A DNA stretch of 49,887 bases from Candidatus Melainabacteria bacterium (lineage in GTDB: Bacteria > Cyanobacteriota > Vampirovibrionia > Obscuribacterales > Obscuribacteraceae): contig PLZS01000122.1 in NCBI GenBank assembly GCA_003153555.1, forward strand, positions 1-49,887, read 5' to 3'. Position 1 is the first letter of the stretch; each line of letters opens with the position of its first letter. Both the position numbers and the translations under genes were made by a program. Positions 1-9,034 of this stretch are shown in pieces. Under the pieces are notes generated by a model that saw only the letters and a program-made list of their open reading frames with translations, was not told the DNA's origin and did no database searches.

Positions 1-1
1 C

Positions 2-3000
2 GAGTTCAAGAAACAAGGCACTGTTGAAGCAGTAGTTGCTGACGCACCATTTGATTGGGTCGATTGGCAAGGCAACGCCATGCGCGGCGAAGCTGGCGAT
101 ATTAAAGTCACCCAACCTGATGGCACCACTTCTTCCATCAAGCCTGACATCTTCGAAAAAACCTACTCAGAAGTCAGCCCTGGTGAATACGAGAAGTCTG
201 CGATTGTTCGCGCTCAACAGCTTGTTAGCGACACTGTCGTCAACACTCTTGAAGGCATTGGCACCGGCAAAAGAGGTGACTGGATGGTCACCGGCCCCAA
301 CGGCGAAAAATATATCATCGCCAGCGAAGCCTTCAATAAGCTCTATCGCGCGGCTCCGGCGCAGTCACAAGTTAAATCTCTAGTCGCGCTTATCGACAAA
401 AATCCAGAATTGGCCGATTGGCTTTCATCCCGAGCCGGCTTAGGCGAAGCTGACGCAACTAAGATTGCCGAACATCTTTTGATGCATCCATCAGAGATCA
501 CGAGCATCTTCGGTGAGGATGCTCCGGATCCATGGAAACCGCAAGAATCACAACCGCAGCAGCAACAGCAACAACAAGCAGGCTTTTTTAGACGCAACCG
601 CCAATCAAATCCGCAAGACTCTGCACCACAAGTACCTACTGCACCAATCAATGAAGTTCGCGCAAACATTACGCCTTCTGAGAAGCCACCAGGTAGCGAG
701 CAACTTTCAGCGGCGGCGCCAAAACCAGTTTCGGAGTCGGTTTCGGAGCCAGTTTCAAACCCAACTGCAGAACTAATAGCAGGCGGCTTAATCGAGCCCA
801 ACGCCATGGCGATCGCAGATACAGAGGCATTCATCAAAAAGGCTAGAGACGAGGGACTTGATCTAGATCGCTACGAGAGTTCGATTAGAAGCGCCATACT
901 CGGTAGACAAAAAAATGGTCTTCAAGTTGGAGACGTAGTAAGCGCTGATGAGCTTAGCGCTCTCAGTTATTTGCGAACACAGAAGCAGGAAGACTTGAGC
1001 AATCGAATGATGTTAGCGCTCGCAGAGCGCGGCACTACCGCGAAACAGCTAGTCGAAGCATTGAGCTCTGATTATCAAGTCTCTATGAACGCAGCAACGA
1101 TTATTTCGTCTCACACATCGGAAGACATTGTGCGGCTTTATGAGGCTCTAAGCCTTAGGAGCCTAGTGAGGGAAAATCAGGGTGAACTGGCAGCGAAAGT
1201 GGAGACAGTTCTACGCGATCGAGGTCCAATTTCCAACGCACTTCTCAACGGCATGGACAAGGGTTTGGCGCAGAACTACAATCGTCCTTTCGAAGAACTG
1301 GTTGGCATTTTAACTTCTGACAGTACGGCTGATTCGCGACTGTCCACTAACGATCTTCCGTCCAGTCAAATCGAACTACTAAAACTGCTCAAGGACTCAG
1401 ATCAGCTGCAGCTATTTGGAAAGGCACAAGAGGTCTTGAGCCGACGCGGCGATATCACCAGTGATACCATTCGGGCACTTGCTGCCGGACTGGATGATCG
1501 ATTTATCGAAACTTTGATGTTCTCATTGCGCTATCGCGACTCTGATGTCTCGAAGATTGACAGTCCGCCGTCTGCAGCGTCGGTAAAAGCTCTGATTTCC
1601 GAATTGCAAAGACCGGAGCTAATCACGACAGGACTGGTCGCAAAAATACAAGAACGCCAGGTTCTTCGCGAGCAACTTTTGCATGATATCAATTCAACTG
1701 ACATAACAAAACTCCAACCAGCAGATGCAGAGGCACTGGCGAGCGTCTTGAGCGGCTACACTGCCAAGCAGCAGCAAATTGGTGACAAGCTTCTAAATTC
1801 CGAATTAGCGATGCTAGAACGATTGAAACACATTGGTCCTGCCGACCTCGTTGCACAGGTCGAATCGGCTCTTCGCGCCCGCGGTGACATCGCCGCTACA
1901 GTTCATTCGGCGTTCACGCAGTCACTTGCTCCTCAACATGCCCAAGAGCTCGCGTCCATATTGCAAGAAGCGAAACAATCATCGATAAGACAAGATGTAA
2001 CGACAGCAGAAGTTGAGTTATTGCGCGCCTTAACCGATTCCAAACAAACTGATCTAGGTGCTTTAGTAGTAAATACCTTGAGGCAACGAGGTGAGACTGC
2101 ATCGGACATGCTTGAAGCAATGAGACTCGGACTAGATTCAAAATATGCCGATACCTTCAACAAAATTCTCTCGACTTCGTATGGAAAAATTGCCAGGCCA
2201 GAAGCCGAATTGCTCATCGGACTAAAACGATCTGGTCCGGAAGCCTTACTGGCAAAAGTCACGGCACAGATGGCAACGTGGAGCGATGCAGATGCCACGA
2301 CTGTCAATGCAATACTTTCCGCGGCAGATAGCAAATTGAGCGAAGGTCAGCGAGAATTTTTCATTGCGATGGTGACAGCATCTGAAGATCGATCTCAAAA
2401 ACCAATTACTTTTGGAGAGTACAAAAACTTCTCAGCAATCAAACGAACAGAGTCGAAAGTTATTGTCGACGCGCTAGAGCAGGCATTCGAAAAGCGCGGT
2501 GAAGATGCGCTTGCAACCATCGACGCGCCAAATCCTTTATTGCCTGGTGATACTCAGAACCTCGCCGATAGCTACCAACTTTTGTCACCAGCGCAAGGAA
2601 GTGCATACCAGCAGGATATGGATGCGATCGTCGAGGCAATGAGCGCTTCTGTAGACCACAACGCGCAGCAAGCGCGTAATTATTTGATGGCAACGTTCAA
2701 TGATGCTTCCGATCGACTCCTGGCGGTGCACGGTCTTTCACATTCGGGTGATTTGAGATCTTATCAAGACACCGTTGAAAAGCTGGTTTCTCAACTCGTA
2801 CGTCACATCCACGAACGTAAGTTTGATCAACCACAAGTGGCGAAGACTGCACTCAATTATCTCAGAGACAATTTTTACGAAAAGCCAGAGCTGGACACGC
2901 CGAAAACACCACTGATTCAACTTTTAAGCGAAAAGAGACTGCCATCACCTGCGCAGCTTGCCGAGGTGAACCCGCAAGAAGACAGCCTCCAAGCTGAACT

Positions 3001-6000
3001 ATTGCTATTGGTTGATGGTATCGCAAAACATGGCGGCAATAAATTCAACTACAGTCATACAATTCCGACTGTGCTAAAAAACACTGTGTTGAATGAGCTC
3101 GACGCTGCTGGTTGGAGTTGCTTGGACGTGCCGCGCGACTATCGTGGCGAAGGCGGTTATCTTCAAATCTCGCCCCAGGAAGCACCACATTCAACACAGG
3201 TTGATGATGTTGGGGCTCGCACCGCGAGACCAATCGCTCGCACCGAGTCCCGGCTAGCAGATGCTCAGAATCAGCAAACAGTGTCCGGAAGCGCTCATGA
3301 TGAAGTGCCGCTACTTCATCGACCAACTGCCTGGATGCTGGAGATGTGGAATAAGACAGTGGCAGCCAACCTGGGCAAGCCGCTCAGTGTAATCAAAGGT
3401 TATTACGAAGCAGGAGTTCTTCAAGTTGATGCGCTGGCGCATCCACAAGGCTTGATCATATCGAGCACAGAAAGCACGATGACGCTGAAAAGCGATGTCA
3501 CTGTGAGGAATGCCGATGGCTCGCTAGAGACATTGAAAGCGGGCACGAAACTGCCAAACGGCATGCAGATATCTCCGGCTGAGATGGTTGTTGACGGGGA
3601 AACCCGCACCATCACCGGTGGCAAGCTAATTACGACTTCTCCAGATGGCACGGTGCTGAAGACTGCGGACATCACAGGTTCGGTAGTGGTGGACAAGGGA
3701 CAGGCAGCCGCGCCAGGACAGTTTGTCGTATCGCGTCCATCAATTGATTTAGAAACTGGTGCGCCGCGTATCGATACCTACACAAACAAAGACATCAGTC
3801 GATGGGTGCCCGTTGAAGGCAAGCCTGGTATGTTCTCTCCCAAGATTGAAGGTGCTGCTCCAATTGAAGTAATCAAAGTTCCAGAAAACTATCAGGGAAC
3901 TTTTGACGTCAGCTATGGGGGCACAGCTCCATTCAAACCGGGCGATTTGATTGTCCGTGAATACAAGGTGCTGCCTGATGGAACAAAGGTTCCAGCCTTC
4001 CGCCGCATCTCAAGCGCTGATGGTCTAGAGACATATCTACCAACAGACGCAGCATCCCAAAAGGCCTTCGATGACACAGTCAACTCCTTAAAGGAACAAT
4101 ACCCTGAACTATCAATAACAAGGGCCGCTGCGTCACAGCGCGAGTTCCTTGAACTCCAAACTCAGGCGAAGATTATTGAGCAGTTTCCTGAATACGAGAA
4201 CATAACCCAAGGGCAATATCAAGTTACGCAAGAACTGGCGAGACTGAAAAATGAAAAGGGTGAATCAGTCGCGAAAATATTGGCGAGCGCACCACTACAG
4301 CCTCACCAAAAGGAGCGCGTCCTGCGAGCCTTGGCCGAAGTGCGTGAACATTTTGTTAGTCAGCGTTCAGAAGTAAATGGCTTTAACGTCATTGATAAAC
4401 AACAAAGATTGAATTGGGAGCACACGGCACGCGAGCTTGGAGATCTAGTTGAAACCGCCAAACGACTGCATTTAACGCCAGAACAAACCGAAGACGCCCT
4501 GCTTGCCTCGATGTTCTCCGACGCTGTTAAAAATGCCAACAATTTGGCCAGGCACCATATAGATGGTGCAATTGCCGCAAACCAAGTCTTAACGTCGCAT
4601 GAGTTGACGATCGGACAAGTCGGCGATGCTCTTACAAAATATGCCGATTCATCTTTCACACCTGAACGAGTAAAAGACATTGTCAGCGCAATCTTGGAAA
4701 CGCAAACGTCACCTCCCCATGTGATGTCTGAACTCTACGGAGCGATGCTAAAACCAGTAAATGAAGTGCAAAAAGTTGCGGCAGAAAACATCAAAAAATA
4801 CATAGCAGATCCGTTACATGCGCCGTTCAAAGATACCCCATATGGTCGGGTTCTCTATTTTTCGCCTGAAGAGAAAGCGCTCCTTCAGCGTGATACCGGA
4901 CTCAGTGATTGGCATATTAATGACGTCAATACACGACACAGTAGAATATCTGAAGCTATTCTGCTTGCAGATGGAAGCGAAAGTTACAGAAGCGCCCAGG
5001 GCTTCGCCGCAAATCTGGAAATGCGTGGACCAGAGACTACAGTCGCGGATAAAAGAATAACGGACTCCATAGCTTCTGTGAAAGCAAGCGGGGCAGACGA
5101 TAAGACACTGGCCGACGCCCGACTTGAAGCGACAAAAGAACAATTAGGTGAGAATGCGGCATACACCATCAGGCTAAGTAACGAAACCCGCACGAGGCAG
5201 ATGGCGACACTTCACACAGACCTGAATGTGAAGGAGGCTCAGCAAAAGGTCCAAAGTTGGCTACGCATACAAACAGGGGTCAAACCTGAAGAGCCACTAC
5301 CCGAGATACCATTCTGGAATTCGAAACTGAAGTACCCAAATCGCGGGGAAAAAGAGACAGAATGGTCCCAAATCAATGAAATTGTCGAATCTAAGCGCTC
5401 GCCGGAACAACAAAAATTCTGGCAAGACAACCAATATGGCGATCTGAATCAAAAGGAAATCACGGCGTTCAAGTTCGCTCAACAAATTAAAGAACGAATG
5501 GTGAACGAACTCAGAAAAGATCCGAATGGTTCTATCGTCGACTATCAACCGGTAATGGTGCGCAGAGGCGAGCAATCCGCAGAAGTCTCGCTGGGCAGGG
5601 CCACCGGTTTGCCAAAAGACGTTGTTGCAGACGCAACCGTTCTTATGCCAGACCAGGTTACAGTCGGAAGTTCAGTGCTGGAATACGTTAAAGTTGCGCC
5701 TGTAAAAGCTGACCCTGTGAATTTGGTGTCGATGGATTTCATTAAAGACAATAAGGGGAGATACTATTTCACGGATCCAGACTCAGGTGCACTTAAGCCA
5801 ATTGGCACCGAGCAAGATGCTGCGGAGGGTTACAAAAACTACAAAGGATACAAAGTCTACAAGAACGACGGCTCCTCCTACATCAATGATAATTTTTCAA
5901 GTAGTCACGTGCCTGCTCCTGGCATGGATAGAGAGTACTACAAACAAGAAATAGTGAAAGCGCAGATAATTGATCGCCAGATTTTCGTGTCAACCGGTAA

Positions 6001-7408
6001 GGCTGTTGAAGAATTCAATGTCGGCGATGTGATGGTCACACCCGCTAAAGGCAGTAATTACTTCGTGAAAAAAGCTGAGTGGGACTCACTCTATGCCGTG
6101 CACTCGACTGATTCGACTGATGGTATTTCAGCCGAAGCACTACAGTTGCCAACCGCAAGTAGTTTGGAAACGCCGATCGGCGAAAACAAAACGCAGCAAT
6201 TCTGGCAAGAAGGAACTGCGTACGGAACTATCATCCGAGAGATCAATCCGGAAACGGGTGAGATCACGTCCGTTACTGTAACAGACGATGCCCACGGTTG
6301 GAGCAAGATCTACACAGAGAACAAACTCCAGTCAGAGACAACTAAAGAAGGCGACAAAGAGTTTACAAAAAACTACAACTATGAGCATGCGCAAGAAGTG
6401 GTAGATCTGCCGCCAACGCAAAAAGTTGTCGATGACCTCAATCAAGATGTTGGCTACCAAAAGGCGCGCGAAATTGCGAAAAATGCCAAGGTCCCTGAAT
6501 ACAGCCGCGACAGCGCGGTAGACCAAGCAGCAAATCAGCAACGAGCAGACCGCGTTTTCGACCAAGTGTTTCATCCGCCTTATGAGGGCGCTACGGTAGT
6601 AAAAGCAGAACAAGCGACAGAGCCATTTACATGGACAAATAAGGACGGTGAAACAGTCCAAGGACATAAGGGCGAGTGGAAGATCACCGAGCCGGATGGT
6701 TCGTTAGCAACAGTTATCGAACCCCAGTTTTTTGACCAAGCTTATGTTGCCGTTGATGGTGGCTACAAATTCGTAGAACCGACAAAAGGCAACAGAGTCG
6801 ACATTTTCAACGGCTTGCCTGGCTCTGGAAAGACCACAAATATCAACAAAGTGAGAAGTGAATTCGGCAGTCGGGTAGTCGAGTCAGACGATAACAAATC
6901 TGGTTTGGTCGGTTTTCATCAAGACGTTTCGGCAGAAGAATTTGGTCCAACGCTAGCAGCAAGAAACGGTCTGGGCGCCGGAAAATTATTGGCACGAAGC
7001 AATGACATAAACGACCTTGCCTTAATGAGAGCGCTCAAGGAAGGATATAACGTAGTGCTGCCTGGAGTGGGAGCTGGAGATCCTAAATGGATGATCAACT
7101 TCATTCGCGAACTCAAAGCCAGTGGCAGAGAGGTTCATGCGCACTTCATAGAAATCCCGCCAGCGGAATCAGCCAAGCGCGTGGCAAACAGATTTAAGTA
7201 TGAACTAAATCATGAAACACCAACCGGTGCAAGATTGGTGCAGCCAGAATTTATGGTGACGCACGGAGACATTCCGCGCCAAAACTTTGATCGAATGGTC
7301 CGAGAACTTTTCAAAGAAGGAGATGGTCTAGATGGATACGAAGTCATCTGGAATTACGGGCGAAACCCCAGAGTCCTCGAAGAAGGACACAAGCGCTCAG
7401 ATTCTTGA
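2..7408 (+). CDS. Giant multidomain protein, PGDYG-like modules plus C-terminal zeta-toxin-like P-loop kinase (5' partial)
   Basis: The frame is open from base 2, so the true start lies left of the window; the first internal ATG is at 80. There are 2468 visible residues. Modules of the form GD-x-x-(V/I)-T-x-P-(D/N)-G followed by F-x-x-x-Y occur near 80-175, 275-360, 6022-6105 and 6665-6755, resembling the PGDYG family. A helical repeat region spans about 1130-2370, with a Gln-rich linker near 555-580. The C-terminal ~200 residues carry a Walker A box GLPGSGKTT (residues ~2271-2279), an acidic SDD motif, and an Arg-rich end ordered as in zeta toxin/UNAG-kinase folds. No signal peptide can be judged. 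By family, the P-loop domain would phosphorylate a small molecule such as a UDP-sugar; that activity is inferred. The architecture fits a polymorphic-toxin-like or large scaffold protein. Confidence 0.85.
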   Translation, partial: EFKKQGTVEAVVADAPFDWVDWQGNAMRGEAGDIKVTQPDGTTSSIKPDIFEKTYSEVSPGEYEKSAIVRAQQLVSDTVVNTLEGIGTGKRGDWMVTGPNGEKYIIASEAFNKLYRAAPAQSQVKSLVALIDKNPELADWLSSRAGLGEADATKIAEHLLMHPSEITSIFGEDAPDPWKPQESQPQQQQQQQAGFFRRNRQSNPQDSAPQVPTAPINEVRANITPSEKPPGSEQLSAAAPKPVSESVSEPVSNPTAELIAGGLIEPNAMAIADTEAFIKKARDEGLDLDRYESSIRSAILGRQKNGLQVGDVVSADELSALSYLRTQKQEDLSNRMMLALAERGTTAKQLVEALSSDYQVSMNAATIISSHTSEDIVRLYEALSLRSLVRENQGELAAKVETVLRDRGPISNALLNGMDKGLAQNYNRPFEELVGILTSDSTADSRLSTNDLPSSQIELLKLLKDSDQLQLFGKAQEVLSRRGDITSDTIRALAAGLDDRFIETLMFSLRYRDSDVSKIDSPPSAASVKALISELQRPELITTGLVAKIQERQVLREQLLHDINSTDITKLQPADAEALASVLSGYTAKQQQIGDKLLNSELAMLERLKHIGPADLVAQVESALRARGDIAATVHSAFTQSLAPQHAQELASILQEAKQSSIRQDVTTAEVELLRALTDSKQTDLGALVVNTLRQRGETASDMLEAMRLGLDSKYADTFNKILSTSYGKIARPEAELLIGLKRSGPEALLAKVTAQMATWSDADATTVNAILSAADSKLSEGQREFFIAMVTASEDRSQKPITFGEYKNFSAIKRTESKVIVDALEQAFEKRGEDALATIDAPNPLLPGDTQNLADSYQLLSPAQGSAYQQDMDAIVEAMSASVDHNAQQARNYLMATFNDASDRLLAVHGLSHSGDLRSYQDTVEKLVSQLVRHIHERKFDQPQVAKTALNYLRDNFYEKPELDTPKTPLIQLLSEKRLPSPAQLAEVNPQEDSLQAELLLLVDGIAKHGGNKFNYSHTIPTVLKNTVLNELDAAGWSCLDVPRDYRGEGGYLQISPQEAPHSTQVDDVGARTARPIARTESRLADAQNQQTVSGSAHDEVPLLHRPTAWMLEMWNKTVAANLGKPLSVIKGYYEAGVLQVDALAHPQGLIISSTESTMTLKSDVTVRNADGSLETLKAGTKLPNGMQISPAEMVVDGETRTITGGKLITTSPDGTVLKTADITGSVVVDKGQAAAPGQFVVSRPSIDLETGAPRIDTYTNKDISRWVPVEGKPGMFSPKIEGAAPIEVIKVPENYQGTFDVSYGGTAPFKPGDLIVREYKVLPDGTKVPAFRRISSADGLETYLPTDAASQKAFDDTVNSLKEQYPELSITRAAASQREFLELQTQAKIIEQFPEYENITQGQYQVTQELARLKNEKGESVAKILASAPLQPHQKERVLRALAEVREHFVSQRSEVNGFNVIDKQQRLNWEHTARELGDLVETAKRLHLTPEQTEDALLASMFSDAVKNANNLARHHIDGAIAANQVLTSHELTIGQVGDALTKYADSSFTPERVKDIVSAILETQTSPPHVMSELYGAMLKPVNEVQKVAAENIKKYIADPLHAPFKDTPYGRVLYFSPEEKALLQRDTGLSDWHINDVNTRHSRISEAILLADGSESYRSAQGFAANLEMRGPETTVADKRITDSIASVKASGADDKTLADARLEATKEQLGENAAYTIRLSNETRTRQMATLHTDLNVKEAQQKVQSWLRIQTGVKPEEPLPEIPFWNSKLKYPNRGEKETEWSQINEIVESKRSPEQQKFWQDNQYGDLNQKEITAFKFAQQIKERMVNELRKDPNGSIVDYQPVMVRRGEQSAEVSLGRATGLPKDVVADATVLMPDQVTVGSSVLEYVKVAPVKADPVNLVSMDFIKDNKGRYYFTDPDSGALKPIGTEQDAAEGYKNYKGYKVYKNDGSSYINDNFSSSHVPAPGMDREYYKQEIVKAQIIDRQIFVSTGKAVEEFNVGDVMVTPAKGSNYFVKKAEWDSLYAVHSTDSTDGISAEALQLPTASSLETPIGENKTQQFWQEGTAYGTIIREINPETGEITSVTVTDDAHGWSKIYTENKLQSETTKEGDKEFTKNYNYEHAQEVVDLPPTQKVVDDLNQDVGYQKAREIAKNAKVPEYSRDSAVDQAANQQRADRVFDQVFHPPYEGATVVKAEQATEPFTWTNKDGETVQGHKGEWKITEPDGSLATVIEPQFFDQAYVAVDGGYKFVEPTKGNRVDIFNGLPGSGKTTNINKVRSEFGSRVVESDDNKSGLVGFHQDVSAEEFGPTLAARNGLGAGKLLARSNDINDLALMRALKEGYNVVLPGVGAGDPKWMINFIRELKASGREVHAHFIEIPPAESAKRVANRFKYELNHETPTGARLVQPEFMVTHGDIPRQNFDRMVRELFKEGDGLDGYEVIWNYGRNPRVLEEGHKRSDS

Positions 7409-7556
7409 ATATAAGAAGCTAGGTCTTCGCGAAGATGAACTAATCGTTCGTGCTGATGGGTCCGTTGATATTGGCTACGTTGACGAGTTCAGGGGTATCG
7501 CGCAGTTACTCGCGAAAGAGAATAAGAAGAAGAAGAAGGACGCGCCCCAGCCTTGA
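7332..7556 (+). CDS. Small lysine-rich protein overlapping the end of the giant gene
   Basis: 74 codons starting inside the last 77 bases of the giant gene in another frame. An AAGGAG-like ribosome binding site at about 7315-7322 lies roughly 10 bases before the ATG, so translation could be coupled. The C-terminus is basic (KKKKK near the end). No family is recognised. A small gene directly behind a toxin-like domain is where an immunity or antitoxin partner would sit, but nothing in the sequence proves that role. The alternative is a frameshift that cut the natural C-terminus off the giant protein: the stretch after 7408 reads as ordinary charged protein sequence. Confidence 0.5.
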   Translation: MDTKSSGITGETPESSKKDTSAQILEYKKLGLREDELIVRADGSVDIGYVDEFRGIAQLLAKENKKKKKDAPQP

Positions 7557-7633
7557 GGTGACTCATCATGGCTGCCACCAGCGGCAGAAATTATCGGCAT
7601 TTGCTTAAGTGCCGGAATGGATGATTTTCGACC

Positions 7634-7673
7634 TTACCAAAAAAATTCCCAATTTGTTACGGCTTAATTCCGG
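7634..7673 (+). promoter_or_regulatory. Diverged 40-bp copy of the 11-bp-step upstream element
   Basis: Begins TTACCAAAAAAAT and ends AATTCCGG like the other copies, but is 40 bp instead of 29, i.e. exactly one 11-bp step longer. The middle is poorly conserved. It points toward the small gene at 7778, 104 bp away. Confidence 0.4.
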
Positions 7674-7777
7674 CAGCAAGTTTTATGCTGTTCACATCAG
7701 CCAACCTTTCAGCGATCCAGATAAAGCACGCACAAGCCGCGCCTGGTTAGCCATGTCAACTTTTCGGAGAAAGAGCA

Positions 7778-7996
7778 ATGAGCGTCGAGCCAAGTTCAAG
7801 AGGTAAAAGCATCGATCATCTACATCAACCACTGGAACAGCTACTGTCGGGTGCCGAAGAGAGCATTCATACGATTATGACTGGACCGCAGAATGCAATA
7901 CACAAGTTAGCAACCATCAATGCTACCGCTACTGAAACTGTAAACGACTGGATCGGCGGATTGTCGCTCTTCGATGGCGATGTTCGGGTCGTCTAG
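7778..7996 (+). CDS. Small hypothetical protein (72 aa)
   Basis: Starts ATG after a good ribosome binding site (CGGAGAAAG, about 7 bases upstream). The product is soluble-looking, with a helical stretch rich in His, Glu and Ser and no signal peptide or membrane segment. No family is recognised. The next gene follows 61 bases downstream on the same strand, so the two may be co-transcribed. A diverged copy of the dispersed upstream element lies 104 bp before the start. Confidence 0.5.
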   Translation: MSVEPSSRGKSIDHLHQPLEQLLSGAEESIHTIMTGPQNAIHKLATINATATETVNDWIGGLSLFDGDVRVV

Positions 7997-8057
7997 CTTA
8001 CACAAGAAGACCAATTACTCTTCCTCCCTTGCGTGATGACATGCATTCGGAGTTTCA

Positions 8058-8612
8058 ATGAACGGACATCTTAAACACATGAATTACGCACTTCAAGCAG
8101 CATCAGCAGCACAACTGACACCGGCAGCATTTGCACCAATTACAGAACAATTCGATAATGAATTGGCTCGCAACAAACGAATCTTCGACGCTAGACAATT
8201 TCGCCTCAAATCAGGCGCAGTCGATCATCCGACGATGAAATTTAGCAAAAGAGATTTGGAGCAAATGTGGCTGAAGATTGCGGCTGAAGCCACCCAAGCA
8301 AGCCGTTTCTCCAATTCTCAACGAGCCCTCGACTTGTGGAACACAGCTGCAAAATGTGCGACAAACTCGCGCCAACTCGCGTTTAGTCATGGGCAAATGT
8401 CCGGAATTTACTATGAGCAAAAAAATTATGTAAAAGCAGAGCCGCTGGCTTTACGGGCTGTCTTTGAATATCAAAATGAAGAGACAGTCAGTACAAACGA
8501 ACTAGGAAAAGCACTAATCAATGTGGCGCTTCTTTATCAAGCAATGAATAGACTGCAGGAAGCGGCTCGATATTACGAGCTTGCTTCGCTTGCTATCGTG
8601 CCAGCAAGCTAG
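8058..8612 (+). CDS. TPR-like repeat protein (184 aa)
   Basis: Starts ATG after CGGAG with about 6 bases spacing. The C-terminal half shows two helix-pair repeats of TPR type (around 108-180), with A-x-x-x-Y-x-x-x-(K/R)-x-Y-x-x-A spacing in the YYEQKNYVKAEPLALRA and LLYQAMNRLQEAARYYELA stretches. The N-terminal part is Ala- and Gln-rich without a recognisable domain. No signal peptide or membrane segment is visible, so it is probably a cytoplasmic protein-protein interaction factor. A perfect 7-bp hairpin sits on its stop codon. Confidence 0.75.
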   Translation: MNGHLKHMNYALQAASAAQLTPAAFAPITEQFDNELARNKRIFDARQFRLKSGAVDHPTMKFSKRDLEQMWLKIAAEATQASRFSNSQRALDLWNTAAKCATNSRQLAFSHGQMSGIYYEQKNYVKAEPLALRAVFEYQNEETVSTNELGKALINVALLYQAMNRLQEAARYYELASLAIVPAS

Positions 8613-8629
8613 CAACGGTTTGCGTTGCT
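8611..8629 (+). terminator. Hairpin at the end of the TPR-like gene
   Basis: AGCAACG, 5-base loop, CGTTGCT: a perfect 7-bp stem overlapping the stop codon of the upstream gene. No U-run follows, so a terminator role is uncertain. Confidence 0.35.
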
Positions 8630-8754
8630 GCCATTGTTCTGTGCGCTTCCTTCATTTCATCAGAAAGTGGATTTGTTCCTGACGGCCAAAGATGTTTCAC
8701 GTTGTCGATGTTGCAGTATTAAGCCATTGCCACACACGGCTTCGGCATATTTCT

Positions 8755-8952
8755 GGAATCGGCATATTGTCGCTTGGCAATGCACCTTCTTGAAGCGGGA
8801 GTAGAAATCAATGTTATTCCAAATTGCGGCGCTGGCAGTGTTTATGTGCACCGAATCAGCTTGCAATATCAGCGGCATCGCCCTACCGATCGACGGCGGC
8901 TGGATCGCTCGCTAAACCTGTCCCCATCGATGGCGGTTGGATCCCTCACTAA
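8755..8952 (+). pseudogene. Remnant of a short-chain dehydrogenase/reductase C-terminus with duplicated tail
   Basis: One frame (8811-8915) reads IAALAVFMC, a short spacer, then SGIALPIDGGWIAR and stop. This is the classic C-terminal end of short-chain dehydrogenases (P-E-x-I-A-x-x-(A/V)-x-F-L-x-S ... G-x-x-(L/I)-x-(V/I)-D-G-G-W). Just upstream, in another frame, AYCRLAMHLLEAGVEINVIP resembles the preceding SDR segment (A-Y ... G-I-x-V-N-x-I-x-P). The residues normally between the two blocks are missing. The tail is repeated at about 8923-8952 in a third frame, ending PIDGGWIPH and stop. The gene is broken and cannot be functional. The exact substrate is unknown; a hydroxybutyrate-dehydrogenase-like SDR would have such a tail. 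Confidence 0.6.
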
Positions 8953-8953
8953 A
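8887..8953 (+). repeat. Imperfect tandem duplication of the SDR tail (two ~30-bp units)
   Basis: Units at 8887-8916 and 8925-8953 share most bases and both translate to PIDGGWI plus two residues and a stop, in different frames. It marks a small duplication within the decayed gene. Confidence 0.6.
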
Positions 8954-9034
8954 TTGCCGGTAACCGCATGTGGTGCCTTCCGGGTGGCAAGACTGGCTTC
9001 ATCTGCCCGCTTGAGAAATATATCACAGGGCAAT

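Noticed and set aside
7609..7806. 65-codon plus-strand ORF with GTG start
   Set aside because: No ribosome site, overlaps the better-supported 7778 gene and contains the diverged upstream element.
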